21,822 nt of DNA, taken from positions 1-21,822 of the forward strand of contig CAZBJJ010000032.1 of NCBI GenBank assembly GCA_964492245.1. Direction: 5' to 3'. Origin of the DNA: CAZBJJ01 sp964492245. Lineage in GTDB: Bacteria; Spirochaetota; Spirochaetia; Treponematales; Breznakiellaceae. The position numbers and the translations under genes were made by a program. The notes beneath the pieces are model-generated. The model made no database searches. It saw only the letters and a program-made list of their open reading frames with translations, and was not told the origin of the DNA. Positions 1-7,436 of this stretch are shown piece after piece (position 1 is the first letter of the stretch; every line of letters starts with the position of its first letter).

Positions 1-51
1 ATATTATTTAAATAAAAAGACTTCATTTCTTTTCCTTGTATATATTTATAT

Positions 52-204
52 CATTATAGCCAGCCACTTCTAAAGCTTAGTAAAATATTGGGGAGGAAAT
101 AAACCCTTAAAACGCACTATCTTGGCAGCCGCAACATGCTCAAGCGCCACTTTAAGGTATGTTAAACCAATAAAGAAGATAGCAGGCTCAAGCCAAAAAT
201 TCAA
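52..204 (+). repeat. Long direct repeat, copy A (partner at 1972-2126)
   Basis: This ~153-bp segment recurs in the same orientation at 1972-2126. From 82 to 204 the two copies align without gaps over 123 bp with about four differences; the first 30 bp are more diverged. Both copies contain a TTG-started reading frame whose first 27 codons are nearly identical (MAAATCSSATLRYVKP...), after which the copies diverge completely. The pair brackets the toxin-antitoxin genes, so it could be a recombination substrate or a mobile-cassette boundary. Its identity is unknown to me. Confidence 0.85.
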
Positions 205-334
205 TATAAACAGATTAAGGGAAAAAATAGAAAAAAGCCCCCAAATTGAGGCTTTTGGAAAAAAAACAATCCAAACTTATATCAGCTTGCTTCAAAACCC
301 CAAGGAAAGGTCCTTGTTTTATATTTGCAATTAA
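122..334 (+). CDS. Doubtful small ORF starting inside the direct repeat
   Basis: This is a 70-codon frame with a TTG start and no well-placed ribosome binding site; the purine-rich GGGGAGG is about 30 bases upstream, too far for this start. Its first 27 residues (MAAATCSSATLRYVKP...) are shared with a 51-codon frame in the second repeat copy (2044-2199), and the C-terminal parts are unrelated. The one codon difference seen inside the shared part is Ser versus Leu, so coding is not clearly favoured. It may be a gene fragment carried by the repeat. I do not recognise a family and think it is more likely non-coding. Confidence 0.2.
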   Translation: MAAATCSSATLRYVKPIKKIAGSSQKFNINRLREKIEKSPQIEAFGKKTIQTYISLLQNPKERSLFYICN

Positions 335-610
335 ATATAGAATCTCTCAGCCAAAGGCCTTATAAGGAAAAGCATTAAAACTGAGACTCAATAAAATTGA
401 GCTTTTGGTTTAAATCATATTTACATTTAGAAGATTTAAAATAGCCATTGTGACTATAATTTTTTCCATTCGATTCTAATCAACCTCAGTTTTAGTATAA
501 TACATTTCTTTAAGATCTCACAAAAGCGACTGAAACACCCTTCCTACGACATCAATGTCGCATACGTTATTTCTAAGGTCCATGTTGCAAAGGTAAACAT
601 GATGGTAAAA

Positions 611-1000
611 TTAGTATGTGTTTCCTGGATTAAATTTTTTATATTCAAGTGTTGGAATAAATTTGTAGTGCTTATCATTTGCGGTAAGTAAGGTTTCGCC
701 ATTTTGAACTACCGTTGCAGCTATTAAAGCATCTGCTAACATCATCGTATGACTTAAAGCATATTCTTGCACATAAAACATAGCCCTAGATGAAATTTCT
801 TGTTCAATTTGTATGATTTTTGTATTCCAGTTTAGCATTTGCTTTTGGAATAATTTAAATTCCTCTTTATTTTTCATACCTTGGATTATCTCCATGTATG
901 TTACGACGGATATTGAAAATGGAATAAGATTCTCAACAGCTTTTTTTGCTTTTTCATTTCCTCTTAAATACCAAATAAGGACATCTGTATCAATAATCAA
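611..1000 (-). CDS. vapC: VapC-like PIN-domain toxin ribonuclease
   Basis: This is a 129-residue type II toxin of the PIN-domain family, predicted to be a Mg2+-dependent RNase that is neutralised by the antitoxin encoded immediately upstream. The sequence shows the full set of acidic PIN residues: Asp4 (and Asp6) in the opening MIIDTDVLIWYLRG, Glu37 in TYMEI, Asp90 in LADALIA, and Asn108/Asp109 in LLTANDKHY. Length and layout fit typical VapC toxins of about 130 residues. The start codon is TTG (998-1000) and overlaps the antitoxin stop as TTGA. An AAGGA ribosome binding site about eight bases upstream supports this start. The overlap implies translational coupling. All catalytic residues are present, so the gene looks intact. 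Which RNA it cuts cannot be read from the sequence. Confidence 0.92.
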   Translation of the reverse strand: MIIDTDVLIWYLRGNEKAKKAVENLIPFSISVVTYMEIIQGMKNKEEFKLFQKQMLNWNTKIIQIEQEISSRAMFYVQEYALSHTMMLADALIAATVVQNGETLLTANDKHYKFIPTLEYKKFNPGNTY

Positions 1001-1287
1001 AATTGCCGTCCTTTTCTTATATCTCTAACATAGGCATCTACATCTTGACTTCGCTCAGAATCCTTCCACATTCCAAAAATCGATATTTTATCATCTTCAG
1101 ATGCATCTTCAGATGCATCTTCAGATGCATCTTCAGATGCATCTTCAGATGATTGCATTCTTTTTTTTAAAGGGACAATCTTTGCCAGAGCTTTTCCTCT
1201 AAATGTAACCGTAACTTCTTGACCATTTACAACATGATCTATAATTTTTCCAGGCTGAATTCTTAGTTCTTTTGTTGAAACTTCCAT
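997..1287 (-). CDS. Phd/YefM-type antitoxin with SEDA tandem repeat
   Basis: This is a 96-residue antitoxin of the Phd/YefM (prevent-host-death) type and the partner of the PIN toxin that follows it. Residues 1-43 (MEVSTKELRIQPGKIID..., VTFRGKALAKIVPL) match the Phd DNA-binding fold. Residues about 46-66 are an acidic low-complexity linker of Ser-Glu-Asp-Ala units. The last 28 residues (IFGMWKDSERSQDV...) look like the usual toxin-wrapping tail. I chose the ATG at 1285-1287 because a GGGGG-rich ribosome binding site lies about five bases upstream and Phd homology begins there. A longer in-frame extension to 1359 would run through the operator palindrome and encodes unrelated hydrophobic sequence. 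The pair is presumably autoregulated through the operator at 1299-1320. Confidence 0.9.
   Translation of the reverse strand: MEVSTKELRIQPGKIIDHVVNGQEVTVTFRGKALAKIVPLKKRMQSSEDASEDASEDASEDASEDDKISIFGMWKDSERSQDVDAYVRDIRKGRQF
1093..1151. repeat. 12-bp tandem repeat inside the antitoxin gene
   Basis: Four perfect copies of a 12-bp unit (ATCTTCAGATGC on the plus strand) lie at 1093-1140, followed by a fifth copy that matches at 11 of 12 bases. On the coding strand each unit reads Ser-Glu-Asp-Ala. The unit length is a multiple of three, so slippage would change linker length without breaking the frame. The unit contains the palindrome GATGCATC. Confidence 0.95.
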
Positions 1288-1298
1288 AAAACCCCCTA

Positions 1299-1340
1299 GT
1301 GCACACTTTAGAGTGTACACTTTAAAGAAATAAAATGCAA
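1299..1340 (-). promoter_or_regulatory. Toxin-antitoxin promoter and operator palindrome
   Basis: A 22-bp imperfect palindrome at 1299-1320 (arms GTGCACACT and AGTGTACAC, 18 of 22 positions symmetric) lies just upstream of the antitoxin start. On the minus strand a sigma70-like pair overlaps it: -35 TTGCAT at 1335-1340 and -10 TACACT at 1312-1317, separated by 17 bp. The -10 box sits inside the palindrome, so antitoxin or complex binding would block RNA polymerase. This is the expected layout for conditional autoregulation of type II modules. Promoter boxes are judged by eye. Confidence 0.6.
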
Positions 1341-1489
1341 ATCTCGCAAACCAAAACAAGTGCCCTCTGTGTCAATATAGTTGTCGTCTACTAAGTATGG
1401 GCCAAGCATATTCTGTTCGCTATGCCGATTCTATAGAACATCTACCTATTGGGATCCGTTGAAGCAGTATTTGAAACTTTTTATCTTAT

Positions 1490-1615
1490 GGGCACCTCGA
1501 AAAACCAGCATTTTTAAAACGAATTTATCTCTGATAGTCAAAAATACAAATTATTAAAAAATATTTTTTTTGGTGAATGTTTTTTGCCCAAATTTGCCCC
1601 TTTTTCGAGGAGCCC
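1490..1615. mobile_element. IS-like or MITE-like remnant with 17-bp inverted ends
   Basis: The ends GGGCACCTCGAAAAACC (1490-1506) and CCTTTTTCGAGGAGCCC (1599-1615) are inverted repeats matching at 14 of 17 positions and enclose 92 bp of very AT-rich sequence with no transposase. The GGGC-CCTCGAAAAA style of end resembles insertion-sequence termini, so this may be an internally deleted element. No clear target-site duplication is visible. It interrupts the 3' half of the small ORF at 1538-1765. Confidence 0.4.
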
Positions 1616-1765
1616 TTCTTTTATTCTGTCTTCGCTAGAAAACATTGAGTCAAAGTGGCCAATTAAGTTTTCTAAGTTCGCATTGCTAAAAACACCATTA
1701 TTTCGAAGCTCTTTATAGCTTTTTTTACCTGGGCCAGGGATTGAAGCGGTAGCCTTTTTTGCCAA
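1538..1765 (-). pseudogene. Small unrecognised ORF, probably truncated by the IS-like remnant
   Basis: This 75-codon frame has a TTG start and no good ribosome binding site. Residues 1-50 (MAKKATASIPGPGKKSYKEL..., then FSSEDRIKEGLLE) look like ordinary soluble protein sequence. From about residue 51 the frame runs into the inverted-repeat element at 1490-1615 and becomes Lys/Asn/Phe-rich, so the natural C-terminus is probably lost. The DNA for its first ten codons recurs at 2262-2291, again encoding KKA-ASIPGP, which suggests a dispersed repeat or a family of short fragments. I do not recognise a family, and it may not be expressed. Confidence 0.3.
1730..1760. repeat. Short repeat, copy 1 (partner at 2262-2291)
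   Basis: The sequence TGGGCCAGGGATTGAAGCGG followed by TAGCC and a T-run occurs here and, with one base change and a similar T-run, at 2262-2291. A third shorter version (TTTAAGCGGAAAGCC) lies at 1786-1800. The shared core is TTgAAGCGg-AGCC. On the minus strand the two longer copies encode KKA(T/N)ASIPGP. Confidence 0.7.
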
Positions 1766-1803
1766 AAGGAATGGGGCAAAAAAGCTTTAAGCGGAAAGCC
1801 CGA

Positions 1804-1853
1804 TCATAAACAAAATGTACGATTAATTTAAGAGCGGTACATTTTGTTTATGA
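1804..1853. repeat. Perfect inverted repeat, 17-bp arms, 16-base loop
   Basis: The arm at 1804-1820 (TCATAAACAAAATGTAC) is followed by 16 bases and then by its exact reverse complement at 1837-1853. The stem is AT-rich and is not followed by a T-run on either strand, so an intrinsic terminator is unlikely. It could be a protein-binding site, a recombination site or the two ends of a tiny mobile element. Confidence 0.9.
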
Positions 1854-1971
1854 GGCCCCCAAATATCTTAAACCCTTATCTCCCTTGAAATTACAGGCCT
1901 TGCCAAACTCATCGATATATTTTTTTGGTCATTGAAAAAACCTTATTTATCTCCCAAATACACAATTATGC

Positions 1972-2126
1972 CATTATAGCCAAGCCATTTAAAAAATTTA
2001 GCTAAAATATTGGGGAGAAAATAAACCCTTAAAACGCAGAATCTTGGCAGCCGCAACATGCTCAAGCGCCACTTTAAGGTATGTTAAACCAATAAAGAAG
2101 ATAGCAGGCTTAAGCCAAAAATTCAA
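1972..2126 (+). repeat. Long direct repeat, copy B (partner at 52-204)
   Basis: This is the second copy of the long repeat, in the same orientation about 1.9 kb away. Positions 2004-2126 align gap-free with 82-204. The TTG-started frame within it continues to 2199 and gives a 51-residue product whose last 24 residues differ from those in copy A, so the shared part ends abruptly at the repeat border. Confidence 0.85.
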
Positions 2127-2261
2127 GGCAAAATGTAGTATACCAAAGCTTTCACCTACTCGCTTTTGGAGACTTCTAGGCGGCCTAAAAAGGCCTTAGA
2201 GAGGCTGAAATTGGCACAGGTGCAAGCTTCGGGATACTAGCTACACCCAAGCCTGCACTTT

Positions 2262-2291
2262 CTGGGCCAGGGATTGAAGCGTTAGCCTTTT
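2262..2291. repeat. Short repeat, copy 2 (partner at 1730-1760)
   Basis: This is the near-identical partner of 1730-1760, located just beyond the 3' end of the opine dehydrogenase gene. On the minus strand it again encodes KKANASIPGP, and the open frame continues for about 25 codons into unrelated sequence. Confidence 0.65.
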
Positions 2292-2314
2292 TTTCTGGGG
2301 TATTTGTAAATGTG

Positions 2315-3442
2315 TTATACATAGTAATTAATAAAATCGATTAAGTTAGAAACACCATAGTTTTGAGGGCAATTACATTCTACGATATCCTTGCCGAAGG
2401 TTTTAGAGTCCTTGAAATAGACCTTGTTTGTCATTTTCTGGTACCAGAAAATAATTTTGTCCATCGTTGGCGTATGTACACCACACAATAGCGCAATAGA
2501 TTTAATGATAACAATTCCATCGGGAAAATCGGCAGTAAAATATCTGCTGGAATAATCGACTTTATAGCCCTTGTCCGTTTCTGTCATTGGAGATTTTAGA
2601 GTGTTCAATGAAGGGATGGATGAGATTTTTTTAGTTAAACTGATATCATCGTGGCTATCATAGTGAACAAGCAAGGATTGCACCTCTTGCAAATCGAGGG
2701 GGAATAATGCCTTTTTTATTTCCTGCAATTCATTGTCACAGGCAATTAAATTTTTTGATGATTCAATATCCCATTCACCATAGAAAAAAGGATTAGTTGA
2801 ATATAGTGAATCCACAGTATCGCTGTTCCTAAATAAGGTATATAGCCGGCTTGTATGAAGAATGGGGTTTGACGGTGTAAGGGTAACATTCAAATAATTT
2901 TTTAAGATATGAACTTCAAGTCCGAATAATTCCTCTATTAATGTGGTCAATTCGGTTTTGTTAATTACTGGAATTGAAGAAACATGCAAACCGTTTTTTC
3001 TTCTGCCACTGATCGTTGCAATCTTTCCGTATTCCTTTAGACGGTATACGGCCGGTACTCTCTGCAGACCAATAAGACAGATTCCTTTATGTATCAAATT
3101 TTTAAAGACGTATTCACTCCCTCCAGTACCGGGCAAAACAATTATTTTAGTACCTTTTCTAACATAAGCCTGTATCTTATTACTCAGGCTCATAAATGTA
3201 TTTGAAGGCATTGTGATAATTATGACAGTACAGTTATCAAATATTTTTTGTAAATCACCTGTAACCGACGTAATATTTTCGGTAATTGTTGCATCCACAT
3301 CGTTATCAATCAAACTAAGTGGATTACAGAATCTATCAGGCTTTGACGTATATAGGAATACATTATATCCTTTGTGCGTCAATTCTACACTTAGTGCAGT
3401 GCCGACATTTCCACCACCCAGTATGCCAATATTTTTGCTCAT
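2315..3442 (-). CDS. Opine dehydrogenase family protein (octopine/nopaline type)
   Basis: This 375-residue protein has an N-terminal Rossmann domain starting at residue 4 with the dinucleotide loop GGGNVG (9-14). It also has a C-terminal domain with SNPILHTSRL (191-200), in which Asn192 and His196 correspond to the conserved N-P-x-x-H element of octopine/opine dehydrogenases. Members catalyse NAD(P)H-dependent reductive condensation of an amino acid with a 2-oxo acid, or the reverse reaction; substrates cannot be told from sequence. The ATG at 3440-3442 has a GGGGAA ribosome binding site about six bases upstream. The gene follows the channel gene by 50 bp on the same strand and could be co-transcribed. 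It is much more AT-rich in codon use than the genes to its right, which suggests recent acquisition. No nicotianamine-synthase-like partner is nearby, so an opine metallophore role is not supported. Confidence 0.85.
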   Translation of the reverse strand: MSKNIGILGGGNVGTALSVELTHKGYNVFLYTSKPDRFCNPLSLIDNDVDATITENITSVTGDLQKIFDNCTVIIITMPSNTFMSLSNKIQAYVRKGTKIIVLPGTGGSEYVFKNLIHKGICLIGLQRVPAVYRLKEYGKIATISGRRKNGLHVSSIPVINKTELTTLIEELFGLEVHILKNYLNVTLTPSNPILHTSRLYTLFRNSDTVDSLYSTNPFFYGEWDIESSKNLIACDNELQEIKKALFPLDLQEVQSLLVHYDSHDDISLTKKISSIPSLNTLKSPMTETDKGYKVDYSSRYFTADFPDGIVIIKSIALLCGVHTPTMDKIIFWYQKMTNKVYFKDSKTFGKDIVECNCPQNYGVSNLIDFINYYV

Positions 3443-3492
3443 AACATATTCCCCAAAATAAGTACTCTTCCTTTTAAAATATACCTTTTTTC

Positions 3493-4749
3493 TTATTTTA
3501 GGTGCAATTGGGCGAGGTCGCTGCCGGCGGGTTCTTGGAAAACTTCGAGGCCGAAGAAGCTGGTGGCGGCTAGGAGGTGGTCGAAGATATCGGCTTGAAT
3601 GTCTTCGTACTGCACCCAGGCGGTGGTGTTGGTAAAACAGTATATTTCGATGGGCACGCCGCGGGCTTCGATGGGGAGTTGGCGCACCATTATGGTCATG
3701 TTTTGGTTTATGCCTCGGTGTTTGCGCAGGTAGTCTTCGACGTAATGGCGGAAGGTTCCCAGGTTGGTCATGGCTCGCCCATCCACGGGAATGGCGCGGT
3801 CAAAATTGTGTTCACTATTGAATTGCTCAATTTCCTGTTGGCGCCTTTCGATATAATTTTTTAGGTGGGAGGATTTTTTATACTCTTCGCGTTCGCGGTC
3901 GCTAAGGAATTTTACACTTTTTATGTTTATGTTTATGGATCGCTTTATGCGCCGTCCGCCACTTTCATGCATGCCGCGCCAGTTTTTAAAGCTTTCGGAG
4001 GTAAAATAATAAGTGGGAATGGTGGTGACTGTTTTGTCCCAGTTTTGGACTTTTACGGTGTTCAAATTGATGGCGATGACGTCTCCATCGGCATTGAATT
4101 TTGGCATTTCTATCCAGTCGCCTACGCGCACGGTGTCGTTGCTGGACATTTGCAGGCTGGAGACGAGGCCGAGGATGGTATCTTTAAAAATGAGCAGGAG
4201 GATGGCGGACATGGCGCCAAAGACGCTGAGGAAATAGACGGGCGATTTTCCCATAAGGATTGAGAGGGTCAGGATAAAACTAAAGATGTACAGTAGAATG
4301 CGCAGGAGTTGAAAATAGCTGGCCACGGGTTTTTCGCGCAGTGCGCGGCTGCGGGCGGTCAGTTGTTCGACGACGTTTAATATGGCGGTAATGACCGAGA
4401 CGGCGGCCAAGAGGAGGTAGATGTCGGTGAGTTTATTTATTAGGGCTATGTAGTTTGCAGCTTGCGCAAAGACAAGGGGGGCGCCGGCCTTAATTGCTAT
4501 TGCGGGTGCTAAATGGGCAAGGCCCCGCAGGGCGTCCCGCTCGACGAGGATGTCGTCCCAGGTAAAGCTGGTTTTTTTAAAAATGCGGTAGAAAATGGGG
4601 ATGATGAATTTTTTGGTGAGCCAAAAAAGCAGGATGGCTAGGACAGCCAGCGATACCAGCAGGGTGGCAAGGCGAATGAGGTGGGCAAGCGAGGCGGAGT
4701 AACCGAGGGATTGTAAAAAAGTTTCGAGTTTTTCTTCTATATAATTCAT
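3493..4749 (-). CDS. MscS-family mechanosensitive channel, YbdG-like
   Basis: This 418-residue inner-membrane channel closely resembles the E. coli YbdG (MscM) branch of the MscS family in length and motifs. Hydrophobic segments lie at about 24-45, 83-100, 107-127, 148-166 and 170-198; the last is the pore-lining region. The beta domain follows with VRVGDWIEMP (207-216), VKVQNWDKTVTTIPTY (232-247) and SESFKNWRGM (251-260), all diagnostic of this branch. Its role would be pressure relief on osmotic downshock. I chose the ATG at 4747-4749. An extension to 5181 would run antisense through the divergent gene and has none of the family's features. No strong ribosome binding site is visible before this ATG, and a TATACT -10 box lies only seven bases upstream, so the message may be nearly leaderless. 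Confidence 0.93.
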   Translation of the reverse strand: MNYIEEKLETFLQSLGYSASLAHLIRLATLLVSLAVLAILLFWLTKKFIIPIFYRIFKKTSFTWDDILVERDALRGLAHLAPAIAIKAGAPLVFAQAANYIALINKLTDIYLLLAAVSVITAILNVVEQLTARSRALREKPVASYFQLLRILLYIFSFILTLSILMGKSPVYFLSVFGAMSAILLLIFKDTILGLVSSLQMSSNDTVRVGDWIEMPKFNADGDVIAINLNTVKVQNWDKTVTTIPTYYFTSESFKNWRGMHESGGRRIKRSININIKSVKFLSDREREEYKKSSHLKNYIERRQQEIEQFNSEHNFDRAIPVDGRAMTNLGTFRHYVEDYLRKHRGINQNMTIMVRQLPIEARGVPIEIYCFTNTTAWVQYEDIQADIFDHLLAATSFFGLEVFQEPAGSDLAQLHLK

Positions 4750-4755
4750 TCTTTT

Positions 4756-4785
4756 AGTATATAGTACTTTGCCAAAAGGGCAAAG
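4756..4785. promoter_or_regulatory. Compact divergent promoter region with inverted repeat
   Basis: On the minus strand, TTGCCC (4778-4783) and TATACT (4756-4761) with a 16-bp spacer form a promoter for the channel gene. A 7-bp inverted repeat, CTTTGCC (4767-4773) and GGCAAAG (4779-4785), overlaps the spacer and -35 box and could be an operator. For the opposite gene a TTGCAA/TATAAT pair with a 16-bp spacer lies further right at 4794-4821, inside the annotated frame. All boxes are judged by eye. Confidence 0.35.
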
Positions 4786-5896
4786 AATAATACTTGCAAT
4801 CGGGGGGATTGGGCTTATAATCGAGGCTATGTGGCTGTCGCAAAGTTTTATCAGTTTTTTAAGTGATGTTAAGGAAGGGCTTAACCTAGTGGTTAGCCTT
4901 ATTTTTATTTTGCTCTGCCTTGGCGCCATTGTTTTTTCGGTGTTTATGGTGTGGCGGCGGATAAAAAAACCTGGTCCTGCAGTGCTTGTTTCGAATAGTA
5001 TTACCTTTGTATTGATGATTCCGCTGGTGCTGCTGAGCACCTGGTTTTTGCAGCTCAATGCCCAACAGTATATTCGCAATGTCGAGGGCCAGAGGTTGCA
5101 GGTGCTGAATATGCAGGTACGCCAAAAGGAGTTGGAGCGCGATAATTTAGAGAAGCAAAACGAGCTTGTAAAAAAAAACATTGCCCTTGCCTCGCTAGAG
5201 AACCAGGTGGCGCTGTTAAAGTTTTCTCAAATTTCTGCGCTTCAGTTTAAAAAAATTGCCGAGCTGGCCCTTATTCAAACGAATATTCAACAGACGAAGG
5301 TGTATTATAAATTGATGGACAATTTGCAGTCGGGTATGGGTTTTCGGGCGGATTACTTTGGCGATCATGTTTTGATAATTTCTAATCACGATATCGATGC
5401 AAAGTTTGGCATTGATATTTCCAAAATTATGGTTAAAAAAACGGGCAGCGATGGCATTTTGGTTTCGGGGCTCAGGCCCATCTATATTGGTTCGCCTAAA
5501 AATATTACGAAGCATGTTATTAAAGAAATTCGGCGGACCGATTTTGATAGCAAGGGGAATATCAACCGGGTGAATATAAAAAATGATAAAAAATCTTTGC
5601 AGATTGCCAACGATCTGGCAGAAAATTTTAATGCGGAGTATCAGAGTTCACTTCGAAAAATGGAGGAGTTTGAATTTTTGCAGGGGGCTATTGTCTCCTT
5701 GGGCAAGCATTTTATAGAGATTATTTTTGCCCCTGCCTATAGCGATATTCAGTTTGCCGAGAATGTTCCGGAGGGTTCCTTGCCCTTGGAGGAGTATATC
5801 GCCACCGAGATTAAGAGCCTGGAAGGCGCGCCCTTGGGCGCGTCCAGGGGCGGCGAGCTCGACGACGAGGGCTTCCTTTTCGATGTGAGCCCCTAG
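4769..5896 (+). CDS. Membrane-anchored coiled-coil protein of unknown function
   Basis: This 375-residue protein has three predicted transmembrane segments at about 8-31, 40-63 and 74-94. A charged, heptad-like stretch follows (about 97-150, rich in Leu, Gln, Glu and Lys), which I read as a coiled coil, and then a soluble alpha/beta domain with no motif I recognise. The tail after residue 350 is Gly/Glu/Asp-rich. The part after the membrane segments would form one large soluble domain anchored in the membrane. The start is uncertain: the TTG at 4769 keeps the whole first membrane helix but has no clear ribosome binding site. The ATG at 4829 lies just after a good TTGCAA-16-TATAAT promoter and would give a shorter, leaderless product. 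It is divergent from the channel gene, so a link to envelope stress is possible but unproven. Confidence 0.75.
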   Translation: MPKGQRIILAIGGIGLIIEAMWLSQSFISFLSDVKEGLNLVVSLIFILLCLGAIVFSVFMVWRRIKKPGPAVLVSNSITFVLMIPLVLLSTWFLQLNAQQYIRNVEGQRLQVLNMQVRQKELERDNLEKQNELVKKNIALASLENQVALLKFSQISALQFKKIAELALIQTNIQQTKVYYKLMDNLQSGMGFRADYFGDHVLIISNHDIDAKFGIDISKIMVKKTGSDGILVSGLRPIYIGSPKNITKHVIKEIRRTDFDSKGNINRVNIKNDKKSLQIANDLAENFNAEYQSSLRKMEEFEFLQGAIVSLGKHFIEIIFAPAYSDIQFAENVPEGSLPLEEYIATEIKSLEGAPLGASRGGELDDEGFLFDVSP

Positions 5897-5948
5897 GTCG
5901 CTCGGGTCTGGGGCCGCCAGGGGCGCGCTTTAAGGCGCGGGCAGGGAG

Positions 5949-7436
5949 CTAAAAGCGGCCGCCGCCGAGCCTTGCCTGAAAGCTAAGGCTGAGGGACGGG
6001 CCCCCCGCCAGTAGTACGTATTCGCTGTTTTTTCCCTGGCCCCAAAGGGCATCGGTGGCCCAGACAAAGCGGGGCATACAGCTAATTTCGCAGCCTTCGA
6101 AGAGCTCCCAGCCAATACTGGGCTGAATAATACCCGAGAGGTCACTGAGGTTGGCAATAACAAAGAGAGAGGCCGAAAGTTTTTCGGTAAAGAGCTCGGT
6201 TTTTGCCACAGAGAAGGCGGCGTAATGTTGGCTCATACCGTAGAGCAGCCCCCCAAGGACCTGTGTGGGAAAGACGGGAAATTGAAGGGCCTCCTTTACC
6301 AGACTATTGCGTTTTTCGCCGGTATAGCCCGCCCCATTAAAATAATACTGGCCAATAATACTTAAGCTGTTCTCCATTGCAAGATATAGGCCCCCAATGC
6401 TCGCCTTTATATTAAGGCCCTCTTTTTCGCGGGGAATTTCGCGAATTGATGGGGGCGTAGTAGTTGTGTCTATATAGCTGGCTAATTCGGCCAGCGAGTC
6501 CAGACGGTAGCTGTCGCTGCCCCAAGAGCCAACCAGTTCGCCGAAAAGGTTAATGCGTTTAATGGCACCTGTGGCGGTAAGGGCCAGCTGGGGGGCGGCA
6601 TTTCGCTGCCAATAGGCGCCCAGGCCCAGTTCGAAGGGGCCGGTAAGCATTTCGAATTTGCCCGCATAGGCGATGTCGGCCGGATCGAGCACTTGCTCGA
6701 GGCTGCCGCCTGTTTTTCCCGGTGGTAAAATAGCATAGGCCCATATATTTTGATGGCGATTGCCAAAGGGTATGTTTATGCGCAGATTTATTGGACCCTC
6801 GCGCTGGGCGGTGGGGTCGAAGACATCGATACGGGCCAGGTTAATAACGTCGGCGGGGCTAAAGAAGTAACCCACGCCCCAGCTTACAGTGTGCTTGCCA
6901 TAGCGCAGGCGCAGGTGGTCGCCCAGGTTGTTGTCGGCAAAAAGTTCGAAGATGTTGATATCGGTCTGGGGATAGGCGGCAAGATCGGTGGCGATATGAA
7001 AGCGCGTGGAGGTGTTGGGGCGGGCGGTTACGATAAGGCGGGCCCAGAGGTCGGGGCTTATGGCTGCGCTGTCGGCCTGCCAAAGCTGGAAGTCCTCGTT
7101 CCAGGGGTCCACCCAGGTCCAGCCGAGGGAGAGCTTGGAGGTAATTGAGCCCGAAAGGCCTGGCCCGTCTTCGCCGCCAAGAAAGACGGTAAGGGGATCT
7201 CGGGTGCCTGCGTCAACGAAGTTGGCGGCGTCAACGAAGTTGGCGGCGCCAACTTTGTTAGCGGCGCCAACTTCGCCACTGGCGTCTAGGCCCGAGTCGA
7301 ATTCGTCGAAGCTGCCAAAGAGCTCGTCCTCGGAGAGATCGAAGAGGTCGTCGGCATAGAGATTGGCGCCATCAAAATTGGCGATTCCCAGTACAGCGCA
7401 AAAAAAAGCTAATGCAAAAAGCCTATTCTGTCGCAT
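5949..7436 (-). CDS. Putative outer-membrane beta-barrel protein, last gene of the ABC/LolA-like operon
   Basis: This 495-residue protein has a signal peptide (residues 1-28, MRQNRLFALAFFCAVLGIAN..., cleavage after LYA). The mature protein begins with a striking acidic-aromatic segment (DDLFDLSEDELFGSFDEFD, 29-47) and a six-residue repeat region (GAANKV, GAANFV, DAANFV; 57-74). The rest alternates polar and hydrophobic residues and is rich in Gly, Tyr and Trp, as in beta-barrels, and it ends in ARLGGGRF with a C-terminal Phe, the classic recognition signal for barrel insertion. I do not recognise a named family. Its ATG overlaps the stop of the LolA-like gene (TAATG), which indicates coupled translation. 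In this operon it is the natural outer-membrane component, perhaps an acceptor or exit channel for what the transporter extracts. Confidence 0.8.
   Translation of the reverse strand: MRQNRLFALAFFCAVLGIANFDGANLYADDLFDLSEDELFGSFDEFDSGLDASGEVGAANKVGAANFVDAANFVDAGTRDPLTVFLGGEDGPGLSGSITSKLSLGWTWVDPWNEDFQLWQADSAAISPDLWARLIVTARPNTSTRFHIATDLAAYPQTDINIFELFADNNLGDHLRLRYGKHTVSWGVGYFFSPADVINLARIDVFDPTAQREGPINLRINIPFGNRHQNIWAYAILPPGKTGGSLEQVLDPADIAYAGKFEMLTGPFELGLGAYWQRNAAPQLALTATGAIKRINLFGELVGSWGSDSYRLDSLAELASYIDTTTTPPSIREIPREKEGLNIKASIGGLYLAMENSLSIIGQYYFNGAGYTGEKRNSLVKEALQFPVFPTQVLGGLLYGMSQHYAAFSVAKTELFTEKLSASLFVIANLSDLSGIIQPSIGWELFEGCEISCMPRFVWATDALWGQGKNSEYVLLAGGPSLSLSFQARLGGGRF
7211..7282. repeat. 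18-bp tandem repeat near the 5' end of the barrel gene
   Basis: There are four 18-bp units: 7211-7228 and 7229-7246 are identical, 7247-7264 is a diverged copy, and 7265-7282 is more diverged. In the coding frame each encodes six residues of the type (G/D)AAN(F/K)V. The identical pair points to recent duplication, and unit gain or loss would keep the frame. Confidence 0.85.

Larger units (their letters stand above)
1..610. other. AT-rich stretch without a confident gene
   Basis: This stretch is AT-rich and holds no gene I can support. It contains copy A of the long direct repeat (52-204), a weak TTG-started frame of 70 codons (122-334) and a 14-bp near-palindrome at 547-560 (CGACAT, two bases, ATGTCG). 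The palindrome lies downstream of the vapC-like stop but has no T-run, so it is not a canonical terminator. I saw no tRNA or other RNA gene. Confidence 0.5.
1766..2314. other. Repeat-rich gap between the small ORF and the opine dehydrogenase gene
   Basis: This 549-bp stretch has no supported gene. It contains the third short-core repeat (1786-1800), the perfect inverted repeat at 1804-1853, copy B of the long direct repeat (1972-2126) with its 51-codon TTG frame (2044-2199), and the second KKA-ASIPGP repeat copy (2262-2291). The patchwork of repeats suggests repeated insertion or recombination. Confidence 0.6.
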